From contig JAFXEB010000002.1 in assembly GCA_017521025.1 (NCBI GenBank), positions 1-64,000 of the forward strand: a stretch of DNA of 64,000 nucleotides, in the 5' to 3' direction. Both the position numbers and the translations under genes were made by a program. Each line of letters starts with the position of its first letter. The first letter of the stretch is position 1. Positions 42,416-50,671 of the stretch are shown here, piece after piece. The DNA is from Clostridia bacterium (GTDB lineage Bacteria; Bacillota; Clostridia; Oscillospirales; CAG-382). The notes under the pieces were generated by a model. It did no database searches. It was not told where the DNA came from and saw nothing but the letters and a program-made list of their open reading frames with translations.

Positions 42416-45226
42416 ATGTCGTTTTTTGAGATCCTTGGTAACGTGCTCATAGGACCGTTAAAGCTGGTTTTTGAGCTTATATACGGTGCCGCATATAGGT
42501 TTGTTGACCATCCCGGCATCGCTATCATATTTTTAAGCCTTGTTATGAACATCCTTGTATTGCCTCTTTACAGGCGTGCTGACGCTATGCAGGAGGAGGC
42601 GAGGGATACCGAGGCGAGACTGCGCCCCGGTGTAGAGCATATCAAAAAGACCTTCTCCGGTGACGAGCGCATGATGATAATGCAGGCGTACTACCGTCAG
42701 GAGGGCTATAAGCCCACCAGTGGTCTTAAAGGCTCTGTGTCCCTGCTGCTTGAGATACCCTTCTTTATGGCGGCGTATCAGTTTTTGTCAAGCCTCAGTA
42801 TATTGAACGGCGTGCCCTTCGGCCCTATCGCCGATCTGGGCAAGCCTGACGGCCTTTTGGTTATCGGCTCTCTCAGCATAAACCTTTTGCCCGTGCTGAT
42901 GACCCTTATCAACTGCGTGTCCAGCTATCTGTATCTGAAGGGCTTTCCCCTTAAGACAAAGATACAGCTTTACGCTATGGCGTTGTTTTTCCTTGTGTTC
43001 CTTTATACGTCTCCCTCGGCGCTTGTATTTTACTGGACGCTGAACAATCTGTTCTCCCTTGTAAAGACCATATTCTATAAGCTTAAAAACCCTATGGCGG
43101 TCATCCGTATAATTACCTCTGTGGCAGGTCTTGCGCTGATCGCCTACGGTGCGCTGTCGGATATAGGTATCAACAACAGCATAATTATTATGGCGATAGG
43201 TCTGGGACTTGAGATTCCTCTTCTCGGCCGTATCCTCGACAAGAAAAACGAAGGCAAAGCGGAGGCAGACAGTGAAAAGCAGACCGAAAAGGCAAAGGCG
43301 GTAAAGGCATCTTCAAAGCCTGATAAAAAGCTGTTTGTGCTTGGCTCTCTTTTCCTGACCCTGCTTGTAGGCGTGCTTATACCCTCGGCGTATATCGCCG
43401 CATCTCCACAGGAGTTTGTGGATATGGGTTATTACCACAACCCTCTCTGGTACGTGGTCAGCGCCCTCTGCCTTGCCGCAGGTACCTTTATGGTCTGGGT
43501 AAGGGTGTTCTATTGGCTGGCAAGCGATAGTGCAAAGCGTGTGTTTGAAAAGCTTGTCTGGGTGCTTTGCGGCGTTGCCTTCATAAACTATATGTTTTTC
43601 GGCACAGGTCTTGGCGTTATCTCCTCTACTCTGAAGTATGAGGAGGGTATGCACTTTTCCGTGTCCGAGCAGGTGCTCAACGCTGTTGCGGTGATAGCTC
43701 TTGCGGCAGTGATGCTTCTGGTCATCTCTAAGTGGAGGCGTGTTGTGTCCTCGGTGCTTGCCCTTGCCATAGTCGCCTCTGTAGGTATGTCTGTATGGAA
43801 TGTAGTGGGCATCAAGAGCGACGTGGACGAGATACACCTTGGCTCTGACTCCTCCTCGGGTGCGCCTTTATATACCCTCAGCGAGGACGGCAAAAACGTA
43901 GTGGTCATAATGCTCGACCGTGCTATGGGTGAGTACGTGCCCTTTATGTTTGCCGAAAAACCCGAGCTTGCCGATATGTTCGCAGGCTTTACCTATTACG
44001 ATAACGTGGTTTCCTTCGGCGGCTTCACAAATATGGGCGTACCTGCTCTCCTCGGCGGCTACGAGTATACGCCCGTTGAAATGAATAAGAGGGCAGAGGA
44101 GGCGTTGGTCTCCAAGCATAACGAGGCGCTTAAGGTCATGCCCACGCTCTTTGCCGACAGTGGCTATGACGTTACGGTTTGTGACCCCACCTACGCCAAC
44201 TATAAGTGGATACCCGACCTTTCAATATTCGATGACAACCCCGATATAAAGACCTATATCACCAAGGGCAAGTTCGGCGACCCCGAGCAGAAAAAGGCTG
44301 TTGTCTCCAACAACCGCCGCAACTTTTTCCTGTTCAGCCTTATGAAATCCCTGCCCCTGATGCTACAGCGCTCTATGTATAACGGCGGCAGGTATAACCA
44401 GTTGGTGTATGAAGACGGCGTTGTCAGCTATGGCACTCAGGCTCTTGAGAGCACCTCCAAGGCGCAGGGGATGTCTGTCAGCTTTATGGACCCCTATAAC
44501 GTGCTGGCGAGTATGTCCTATATAACCGATACCACCAAGGGCAAGGGCAGCTTTATCTTCCTTTCCAACGATGCCTGCCACGAGCCGATGCTTTTGCAGA
44601 CCCCCGATTACGTGCCTGCCGAGAAGGTGGATAACACCGTGTACGAGGCAGAGCGTGGCGGCAGCGTGAAGCTTGGTGACAGAGAGCTGCTTGTGGATAC
44701 CGACGTGCGTATGATACACTATCACGCTAATATGGCGTCCTTCCTTCAGCTTGGCAAGTGGTTCGATACTCTGCGTGAAAAGGGCGTTTACGATAATACA
44801 AGGATAATTCTCGTGTCTGACCACGGCAGATACCTGGGGCAGACCAAGGAGCTTGTTATGGATAACGGCTCTGACAAATACAAGAACGCATCTATGTATT
44901 TCCCCCTGCTTATGGTCAAGGATTTCGACAGCAAGACCTTTACCACCTCCCACGAGTTTATGACCAACGCAGACGTGCCTACCCTTGCTACCGCAGGGCT
45001 TATCGATTCCCCCGTGAACCCCTTTACGGGCAAGGCGATAAACAGCAGTGAAAAAACTGCCCACGAGCAGTTTATTTCCCTCTCGGGTCAGTGGGACGTT
45101 AAGATAAATAACGGCAACACCTTTATGGAGGGTAAATGGGCAAGCGTGAAGGACGATATCTGGGTAAAGGATAACTGGACCTTCTATAGCGGCAAGACCG
45201 TGCTTGACGAGCATAAGGCACCCTAA
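42416..45226 (+). CDS. YidC/Oxa1-like membrane domain fused to an alkaline-phosphatase-superfamily domain
   Basis: 936 residues. The first 230 read as a YidC/Oxa1 insertase core: P-L-Y-R-R-A-D-A-M-Q-E-E-A-R after span 1, then a long cytoplasmic helical hairpin and four more spans. Several further membrane spans follow to about 460. From 490 on is a sulfatase/LTA-synthase-like domain facing outside. It has the metal-site Asp501 (V-I-M-L-D-R), candidate nucleophile Thr538 (G-F-T-N-M-G), His722 and Asp802-His803 (S-D-H-G-R). Such domains transfer phosphoglycerol or phosphoethanolamine from lipid to polymers. As the last gene of the lic operon it may move phosphocholine or glycerol phosphate outside the cell. 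Whether the YidC part inserts proteins is unknown. Confidence 0.88.
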   Translation: MSFFEILGNVLIGPLKLVFELIYGAAYRFVDHPGIAIIFLSLVMNILVLPLYRRADAMQEEARDTEARLRPGVEHIKKTFSGDERMMIMQAYYRQEGYKPTSGLKGSVSLLLEIPFFMAAYQFLSSLSILNGVPFGPIADLGKPDGLLVIGSLSINLLPVLMTLINCVSSYLYLKGFPLKTKIQLYAMALFFLVFLYTSPSALVFYWTLNNLFSLVKTIFYKLKNPMAVIRIITSVAGLALIAYGALSDIGINNSIIIMAIGLGLEIPLLGRILDKKNEGKAEADSEKQTEKAKAVKASSKPDKKLFVLGSLFLTLLVGVLIPSAYIAASPQEFVDMGYYHNPLWYVVSALCLAAGTFMVWVRVFYWLASDSAKRVFEKLVWVLCGVAFINYMFFGTGLGVISSTLKYEEGMHFSVSEQVLNAVAVIALAAVMLLVISKWRRVVSSVLALAIVASVGMSVWNVVGIKSDVDEIHLGSDSSSGAPLYTLSEDGKNVVVIMLDRAMGEYVPFMFAEKPELADMFAGFTYYDNVVSFGGFTNMGVPALLGGYEYTPVEMNKRAEEALVSKHNEALKVMPTLFADSGYDVTVCDPTYANYKWIPDLSIFDDNPDIKTYITKGKFGDPEQKKAVVSNNRRNFFLFSLMKSLPLMLQRSMYNGGRYNQLVYEDGVVSYGTQALESTSKAQGMSVSFMDPYNVLASMSYITDTTKGKGSFIFLSNDACHEPMLLQTPDYVPAEKVDNTVYEAERGGSVKLGDRELLVDTDVRMIHYHANMASFLQLGKWFDTLREKGVYDNTRIILVSDHGRYLGQTKELVMDNGSDKYKNASMYFPLLMVKDFDSKTFTTSHEFMTNADVPTLATAGLIDSPVNPFTGKAINSSEKTAHEQFISLSGQWDVKINNGNTFMEGKWASVKDDIWVKDNWTFYSGKTVLDEHKAP

Positions 45227-45248
45227 GACAATACGAAATACAAAAAGG

Positions 45249-45275
45249 AGGGCAGAGAAGCGGTTTCTCTGCCCT
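45249..45275. terminator. Bidirectional terminator between the YidC-fusion gene and the GNAT gene
   Basis: AGGGCAGAGAA pairs with TTCTCTGCCCT, loop GCGGT. On the minus strand CCTTTTTG follows. It serves two convergent operons. Confidence 0.8.
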
Positions 45276-45289
45276 TTAACATTCTGTTT

Positions 45290-45778
45290 TTACAGCTCAA
45301 TATAGTAGGGACAAATATCCTCGTATCTGCCGTCATCAAGCCTGAAGCCACGGGGTATCACGCCAAGAGGTACAAAGCCAAGCCGCTCATAAAGCCGCCT
45401 TGCCCTTTGGTTTGACGCTACCACCGCATTGAATTGCAGTATGGTAAAGCCGCAGTCCTTGCCCCTTTTCAGACAGTCACGCACAAGCCTCTCGCCTATT
45501 CCGCCGCCTCTGTGGGCAGAGGCTACGGCATAGCTTGCGTTGCAGATGTGGCCGCAGCGCCCCACGTTGTTTGGGTGCAGGATATAAAGCCCCAGCACCT
45601 GACCGCTGTCGCCGTCGAGGGCAACACAGCTACAGGTCTGCTCCTTGAAAAAGGCTCTGCCACTTTCTTTGTCAAGCGGCTCTGTTTGCGGAAAGGCAAG
45701 CCCCTCCCTCACTACCTCGTTCCATATCTCCACCATGCTGTCAAGGTGCTTCTCCTCATAGGGTATGACCGATATCAT
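45290..45778 (-). CDS. GNAT-family N-acetyltransferase
   Basis: 162 residues from the ATG at 45778, which overlaps the nucleotidase stop in an ATGA and so is translationally coupled. The acetyl-CoA loop reads H-R-G-G-G-I-G-E-R-L, and the C-terminal part has N-Q-R-A-R-R-L-Y-E-R-L-G-F. These are the two best GNAT signatures. It acetylates an unknown small molecule or protein in the cytoplasm. Relatives include phosphinothricin-type acetyltransferases. Confidence 0.88.
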   Translation of the reverse strand: MISVIPYEEKHLDSMVEIWNEVVREGLAFPQTEPLDKESGRAFFKEQTCSCVALDGDSGQVLGLYILHPNNVGRCGHICNASYAVASAHRGGGIGERLVRDCLKRGKDCGFTILQFNAVVASNQRARRLYERLGFVPLGVIPRGFRLDDGRYEDICPYYIEL

Positions 45779-47547
45779 CCTTGTATGCTCTCCCTTTTCT
45801 TTGTCACTGCGGCAAGACCTGCGGCAGCCAGTACCCCAAGGATGCACCATACGGCTATGCCACCGTCCCCTGTGGGAGGCGTGGTGCCCTCGGCAGGTGC
45901 TTTATCCACTACGGTCATCCTGCCCTCACCCTCGGGCTTGCCGTACTGCTCTTCGCTGATAAGACCGCCAAGGGTCTCGGTAAAGTATGCGATAAGCATC
46001 TCTGCGTCGGTACTTAGACCTTCTTTTTCTACTATTTCGCACTCTTTCAGCATAGTATAGTCACTGAGCAAAAGCATATATTCACTGCCCGCCAGTGTGT
46101 ATACGGCATCCTCGTCTATGGGCACACCGCCAACCTTAACGTTCCTTACACGTCTGGGCGCACCCTCCTTTACGGAAACAAAGGTGCCGTAGCCGTCCAC
46201 TACCACAGGGCTCTCCACATAGGTGTGCACCTCAAAGCTCAGACCTGCTGTGTGAGGGAAGCTGCCGTGAGCTACGGGCATAAGCGATACACCAAACTCC
46301 AAGGCGTCAAGTATCTGTCTGCCCCTTGCCTTTATAACACACATGGCGTTGGACCAAGGGTTCACGTTCATCAGGTCGGTGCGTGTGATATCGCCTGCCT
46401 TCAGCTCCGCACGGACGCCACCGCCGTTTACCATGGCGATATCAGCCCCCGTGATGCTCTTGTATGCGTCTGCAACAAAGTTGCCAAGGTTGGTCTCGCC
46501 TGCTCTTATTATCCAGTTGCCCTGAGCATCGTTCTCGGTAAGCAATACCTCAGAGCTGCCTATGACCTCGTACAGATACTCGTGCTTGGCGTTGTAGCCG
46601 TCGATTATGTCCTTTACGTTGCCGTGTGCCTTCTTTGCGCCGTCGGACAGACTGCCGATGTCGATGTCCTCGGGCTTTATAAGCTCTGTTGTGATGCTGC
46701 CGTCACTGCCTATGGTGAGCTTGCCAAAATACTCAAGCTTTGTGCCGGTGGAGGAGAGGGCAACGTCCTCACCGCCATCGTTTTTGTAGTCTGCGCTCTC
46801 GATTACCTCGTGAGCATGAGCGTCAAGAAAAGCGTCTATGCCGTGGGTGTTTGCAATAAGGTCGGTAGAGCGCCAGCCCTCGGTAACGGCGGCGATGCCC
46901 AAGTGACCTATTGCAATGACTGTTTCCGCTCCCTTGGCTATAGCCTCGTCAACAGCGGACTGCACCGTGGCGTAAAGCTCGTCTGCAGAGAAACCGTATA
47001 TGTAGTTGCCGTTTTCGTCCTGAAAATAGGTGGGCGTGGTCTTTGTATAGGTCTCGGGCGTGGCAATACCCACAAAGGCGATCTTCTTGCCGTCTGCCTC
47101 TGCTATTGCGTAGGGGGCAAAAACCAGCCTGTCCTCAGGTATGTAACGGAAATTTGCGCAGAGGTATTCGTACTCCGCCTTCTCGGCAAGCGCCATAAGA
47201 CCGTCTACCGTATAGTCAAACTCATGGTTGCCTATGGCGGCATAATCATAACCCACTGCGTTCATTATCTCAACAATGGCACCACCCTCGGTAAGCGCAC
47301 CTATTACCTCGCCCTGCACGGCGTCACCTGCATCAACGGTGAACACCCTGTGCCCCTGCTCTATAAGCGAGGCTCTGTACGCCGCAAGTATGGGATAGCC
47401 GTCAGTGCCGCAGTGTACGTCGTTGGTGTACAGCACGATAATGTCGCCCTCTGCCCCCTCTGCGTGTACTGCAGATACCGAGGCACAGCCAAGAAGTATA
47501 ATGGCTGTCAGTATAGCAGATAAAAGTTTGAGACTTGTCTTTTTCAC
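45775..47547 (-). CDS. Cell-wall-anchored 5'-nucleotidase / cyclic phosphodiesterase
   Basis: 590 residues. GTG start at 47547, 8 bases after AGGAGG. A signal peptide is followed by a UshA-type metallophosphatase domain (Y-T-N-D-V-H-C, D-A-G-D-A-V-Q-G, I-G-N-H-E-F-D) and a 5'-nucleotidase C-terminal domain (M-V-N-G-G-G-V-R-A). The end is a sortase signal: P-P-T-G-D, a hydrophobic span, then K-K-R. The enzyme removes phosphate from nucleotides outside the cell, feeding nucleoside and phosphate uptake. The P-P-T-G-D variant of LPxTG is common in clostridia. No sortase is in the window. Confidence 0.93.
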   Translation of the reverse strand: MKKTSLKLLSAILTAIILLGCASVSAVHAEGAEGDIIVLYTNDVHCGTDGYPILAAYRASLIEQGHRVFTVDAGDAVQGEVIGALTEGGAIVEIMNAVGYDYAAIGNHEFDYTVDGLMALAEKAEYEYLCANFRYIPEDRLVFAPYAIAEADGKKIAFVGIATPETYTKTTPTYFQDENGNYIYGFSADELYATVQSAVDEAIAKGAETVIAIGHLGIAAVTEGWRSTDLIANTHGIDAFLDAHAHEVIESADYKNDGGEDVALSSTGTKLEYFGKLTIGSDGSITTELIKPEDIDIGSLSDGAKKAHGNVKDIIDGYNAKHEYLYEVIGSSEVLLTENDAQGNWIIRAGETNLGNFVADAYKSITGADIAMVNGGGVRAELKAGDITRTDLMNVNPWSNAMCVIKARGRQILDALEFGVSLMPVAHGSFPHTAGLSFEVHTYVESPVVVDGYGTFVSVKEGAPRRVRNVKVGGVPIDEDAVYTLAGSEYMLLLSDYTMLKECEIVEKEGLSTDAEMLIAYFTETLGGLISEEQYGKPEGEGRMTVVDKAPAEGTTPPTGDGGIAVWCILGVLAAAGLAAVTKKRESIQG

Positions 47548-47585
47548 GGTAAGTACCTCCTTTTATGACAATTATCACTATAACC

Positions 47586-47614
47586 ATTATAAAGCTCATA
47601 CCGCTAAAATGCAA
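47586..47614 (-). promoter_or_regulatory. Promoter of the nucleotidase-GNAT operon
   Basis: Minus strand: TTGCAT (47614-47609), 17 bases, TATAAT (47591-47586). Confidence 0.7.
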
Positions 47615-47649
47615 TACTAATTAATTGTGTGAAAAATTTTAAAAAAATA

Positions 47650-47678
47650 GTGCAATTATTCGCAAGATATGCTATAAT
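47650..47678 (+). promoter_or_regulatory. Extended -10 promoter of the membrane-stress operon
   Basis: GTGCAA (47650-47655), 17 bases, TATAAT (47673-47678) preceded by TGC, an extended -10. It drives the small membrane protein and probably the SPFH gene and those after it. Confidence 0.7.
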
Positions 47679-47714
47679 GTATACGGATAAACGCAATAAG
47701 GGGGGTAATATGCC

Positions 47715-48011
47715 TTGCGGTGCGCTGACGAGGGCAAGGGCTTTGTCTTAAGCCTGCTTTTCAATATGCTTCTCAATCTGCACGGGGCTTTGCCTGCGGT
47801 GGTATTGCTGGTGCTCCATTTTGTGCTGGGTTGGTCGCCCTATTGGGCGCTTATCGCCTTTGTGCTGTGGCTTGGCCGCATAGTTGTCTGGATGGTGCTT
47901 GTGCGACTTGCGAGCCGTGCGGGGAACAGCAGGGTCTATACCGAAAACAAAAACCCTTATTCCAAAAAGAAGGATGAAAGGGAGAACAAAAACCCTTATT
48001 CCGCAAAATAA
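47715..48011 (+). CDS. Small membrane protein with duplicated E-N-K-N-P-Y tail
   Basis: 98 residues, not recognised. I chose the TTG at 47715 because it is 8 bases after AAGGGGGGT; an ATG at 47710 is too close and its frame stops after 13 codons. The chain has two or three hydrophobic segments and a charged C-terminal tail with two copies of E-N-K-N-P-Y-S separated by K-K-K-D-E-R. It lies 62 bases upstream of the SPFH gene, with no terminator between, so it may be the first member of that operon. Confidence 0.65.
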   Translation: MRCADEGKGFVLSLLFNMLLNLHGALPAVVLLVLHFVLGWSPYWALIAFVLWLGRIVVWMVLVRLASRAGNSRVYTENKNPYSKKKDERENKNPYSAK

Positions 48012-48073
48012 GGGCGTATATCACAGCTTATTAAAACAAAAAATACATTTTGATTAAAGAAAGGAAAAAAGTT

Positions 48074-49504
48074 ATGGGACTTATTAAAGCAGGAATAGGC
48101 GCATTGGGCGGCGTAATGGCTGACCAGTGGAAGGAGTTTTTCTATTGTGATGCACTGAGCACTGACGTGCTTGTAAAGAAGGGGCAGAAGCGCACCAGTG
48201 ACCGTTCCTCCAACACCAAGGGCGAGGATAACATAATTTCCAACGGCTCGGGTATTGCCGTAGCCGACGGTCAGTGTATGATCATAGTAGAGCAGGGAAA
48301 GGTAGTAGAGGTATGTGCCGAGCCCGGCGAGTTTACATATGACACCTCTACAGAGCCTTCTATATTTGCAGGCAGCCTCGGCCAGAGCATACTTAACACC
48401 TTCAAGGCAATCGGTAAGCGTTTCACCTATGGCGGCGACACGGGCAAGGACCAGAGGGTGTACTATTTCAACACCAAGGAGATAATGGGCAACAAGTTCG
48501 GCACTAAGAACCCCATTATGTTCGAGGTAGTCAACAAGCGTCTCGGTATGAGCAGAACCGTACAGGTAAGATGTAACGGTATCTACTCCTACGTGATAAG
48601 CAACCCCCTTCTTTTCTATACCAAGGTCTGCGGTAACGTAGAGAACGAGTATAGAAGGGACCAGATAGACGAGCAGCTTAAGACCGAGTTTATAAGCGCA
48701 CTTCAGCCTGCCCTGGGTGCTCTTACCGAGCTTGAGCTTCGCCCCGCACAGATACCCGCTAAGGTAAACGAGCTTAAGGCGGCAATGAACGAAGCGCTGA
48801 GAGCAGAGTGGATAGACAGCCGTGGTATAACTGTAGAGAAGATAGCCATCAACCCCATCACCCTCACCGAGGAGGATATGAAGAAGATCAACCAGATGGA
48901 AGATGCGGCAACAATGGGCAGCAATCCTTTCATGATGGCAGGCAGAATGACCGATGCTACCGCAAACGCTATGGAGGCCGCCGCTGCTAACGAGGCCGGC
49001 GCTATGACAGGCTTTATGGGCCTTGGTATGGCAGGCGGCGCAATGGGTGGCGGCTTTAACGCAGCACAGAGTCTGTATGGCGCAGGCGTTCAGGCGCAGG
49101 CAGCACAGGCACAGGCGCAGGCTGCACAGGCTGCACAGGCTCCTGCGGCAGAGGGCTGGAAATGTGCCTGCGGCGCAACTGCGACGGGCAAATTCTGTAC
49201 CGAGTGCGGCGCAAAGAAGCCTGAGCCTGTAGCGGCAGGGGGCTGGAAGTGCGCTTGCGGCGCAACCGCAACGGGTAAGTTCTGCACCGAGTGCGGCGCA
49301 AAGAAGCCTGAGGCAGATGGCTGGACCTGCTCCTGCGGTGCGGTAAACAAGGGCAAGTTCTGTCCTAACTGCGGTGCCAAGAAGCCTGCAGGTGTACCTC
49401 AGTACAAGTGCGATAATTGCGGCTGGGAGCCTGAAAAGGGCGTGACCCCTCCCAAGTTCTGCCCTGAGTGCGGTGACCCCTTTGATGACGGCGATATAAT
49501 CTAA
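48074..49504 (+). CDS. SPFH-domain protein with tandem C-terminal zinc ribbons (YdjI-like)
   Basis: 476 residues from the ATG at 48074. The first 300 form an SPFH/band-7-like domain of the YdjI ('virion core') type, with E-Q-G-K-V-V-E-V and a long helix ending in M-K-K-I-N-Q-M. An Ala/Gly/Gln-rich linker follows. Then come three zinc-ribbon copies (G-W-K-C-A-C-G... F-C-T-E-C-G-A-K-K-P) and a fourth, more diverged pair ending in C-P-E-C-G-D. The B. subtilis ydjFGHI operon pairs YdjI with a zinc-ribbon protein and a membrane protein, as here; YdjI recruits a PspA protein to damaged membrane. No PspA homologue is next to it in this window. Confidence 0.88.
   Translation: MGLIKAGIGALGGVMADQWKEFFYCDALSTDVLVKKGQKRTSDRSSNTKGEDNIISNGSGIAVADGQCMIIVEQGKVVEVCAEPGEFTYDTSTEPSIFAGSLGQSILNTFKAIGKRFTYGGDTGKDQRVYYFNTKEIMGNKFGTKNPIMFEVVNKRLGMSRTVQVRCNGIYSYVISNPLLFYTKVCGNVENEYRRDQIDEQLKTEFISALQPALGALTELELRPAQIPAKVNELKAAMNEALRAEWIDSRGITVEKIAINPITLTEEDMKKINQMEDAATMGSNPFMMAGRMTDATANAMEAAAANEAGAMTGFMGLGMAGGAMGGGFNAAQSLYGAGVQAQAAQAQAQAAQAAQAPAAEGWKCACGATATGKFCTECGAKKPEPVAAGGWKCACGATATGKFCTECGAKKPEADGWTCSCGAVNKGKFCPNCGAKKPAGVPQYKCDNCGWEPEKGVTPPKFCPECGDPFDDGDII
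49158..49385 (+). repeat. Three tandem zinc-ribbon units within the SPFH gene
   Basis: Two units of about 72 bases and one more diverged unit code for C-x-C-G...C-x-x-C-G. The first two differ mainly at third codon positions, so the protein sequence has been kept after duplication. Confidence 0.85.
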
Positions 49505-49525
49505 TATATTTTACGGTAATAAAAG

Positions 49526-49553
49526 CCCCACTGACCCTATTGGGTCGGTGGGG
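49526..49553. other. Strong hairpin between SPFH and zinc-ribbon genes
   Basis: CCCCACTGACCC pairs with GGGTCGGTGGGG (one wobble), loop TATT. On the plus strand TAAAAAC follows, so it should not terminate this operon; on the minus strand CTTTTATT follows. It may mark an RNA processing or stability point, or stop antisense transcription. Confidence 0.6.
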
Positions 49554-49573
49554 TAAAAACGAGGAGGGAATAT

Positions 49574-50659
49574 ATGGCTGAGCTTCAGGAATATAAATGC
49601 CCATGCTGTGGCGGCGGCATAGAGTTTGACAGCGACATACAAAAGATGAAATGTCCCTACTGCGATACAGAGTTCGAGATGGAGGCTCTTGCCGCCTATG
49701 ACGAGGACCTTAAGGCGGACAGAGACGACGATATGAGCTGGGAGACAGCCGCAGGCTCTGATTGGCAGGAGGGAGAGGCTGACGGACTGCGCATCTATGT
49801 GTGTGAGTCCTGCGGCGGCGAGATAGTGGGTGACGAGACCCTTGCCGCAACTGCGTGTCCTTTCTGCGATAACCCCGTGGTTATGAAGGGTCAGTTTGCA
49901 GGCGACCTTAAGCCTGATTACGTAATCCCCTTCAAGCTTGATAAGGAGGCTGCCAAGGCGGCGCTCAGAAAGCACTACGAGGGTAAGAGGCTGCTTCCCA
50001 AGGTTTTCAAAAAGGAAAACCATATAGACGAGATAAAGGGTATATATGTGCCCTTTTGGCTCTTTGATACGGATGCGGATGCCAACCTCAGATACAAGGC
50101 TACCCGTGTCAGGACGTGGAGCGATTCCAACTATTACTATACCGAGACTAGCTTCTTTTCCGTAAGGCGTGCAGGTACAATCGGCTTTGAGCGTGTGCCT
50201 GTAGACGGCTCCGTTAAGATGGATGACGCTTTGATGGAGTCGCTTGAGCCCTTCAATTTTAAGGACGCTGTTGACTTTCAGACCGCATATCTTTCGGGAT
50301 ATCTGGCTGACAGATATGACGTTGATTCGGAAAAGAGCATAGAGCGTGCCAACGTGCGCATTAAAAAGAGCACTGAAAACACCTTTGCCTCCACCGTTCA
50401 GGGCTACGCTACCATAGTGCCCGAGGCGACCAATATCCAGCTTAAAAACGGCAAGGCTAAGTATGCACTCTATCCCGTATGGCTGCTTAATACCAAGTGG
50501 AGAGGGAACCAATATGTCTTTGCCATGAACGGTCAGACCGGTAAGATGGCAGGCAATTTGCCTATGGACAAGGGTATTTTCAGACGTTGGCTGTTTGGAC
50601 TTTGGGGCGGCGTTTCTGCCGCAGTCCTTGCGGTGCTCTACCTTTTGTGGTTGCTTTAA
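49574..50659 (+). CDS. Zinc-ribbon membrane protein (YdjG-like)
   Basis: 361 residues. Two N-terminal zinc ribbons (C-P-C-C and C-P-Y-C; then C-E-S-C and C-P-F-C) are followed by a beta-rich domain with D-Y-V-I-P-F-K-L and Y-V-P-F-W-L-F-D. A hydrophobic span close to the C-terminus (W-G-G-V-S-A-A-V-L-A-V-L-Y) leaves almost nothing beyond it. This matches the YdjG/TFIIB-type zinc-ribbon proteins found with YdjI. It is likely part of a membrane-stress complex. The order SPFH, zinc ribbon, TPM is the same protein set as ydjGHI. Confidence 0.85.
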   Translation: MAELQEYKCPCCGGGIEFDSDIQKMKCPYCDTEFEMEALAAYDEDLKADRDDDMSWETAAGSDWQEGEADGLRIYVCESCGGEIVGDETLAATACPFCDNPVVMKGQFAGDLKPDYVIPFKLDKEAAKAALRKHYEGKRLLPKVFKKENHIDEIKGIYVPFWLFDTDADANLRYKATRVRTWSDSNYYYTETSFFSVRRAGTIGFERVPVDGSVKMDDALMESLEPFNFKDAVDFQTAYLSGYLADRYDVDSEKSIERANVRIKKSTENTFASTVQGYATIVPEATNIQLKNGKAKYALYPVWLLNTKWRGNQYVFAMNGQTGKMAGNLPMDKGIFRRWLFGLWGGVSAAVLAVLYLLWLL

Positions 50660-50671
50660 GGAGGTGGCGTT

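Noticed and set aside
46225..47523. 432-codon open frame opposite the nucleotidase
   Set aside because: Antisense shadow of a gene with complete catalytic motifs, signal peptide and sorting signal.
47710..47751. ATG-started 13-codon frame before the small membrane protein
   Set aside because: It is only 3 bases from the ribosome site; the TTG at 47715 is better spaced and opens a longer, membrane-type frame.
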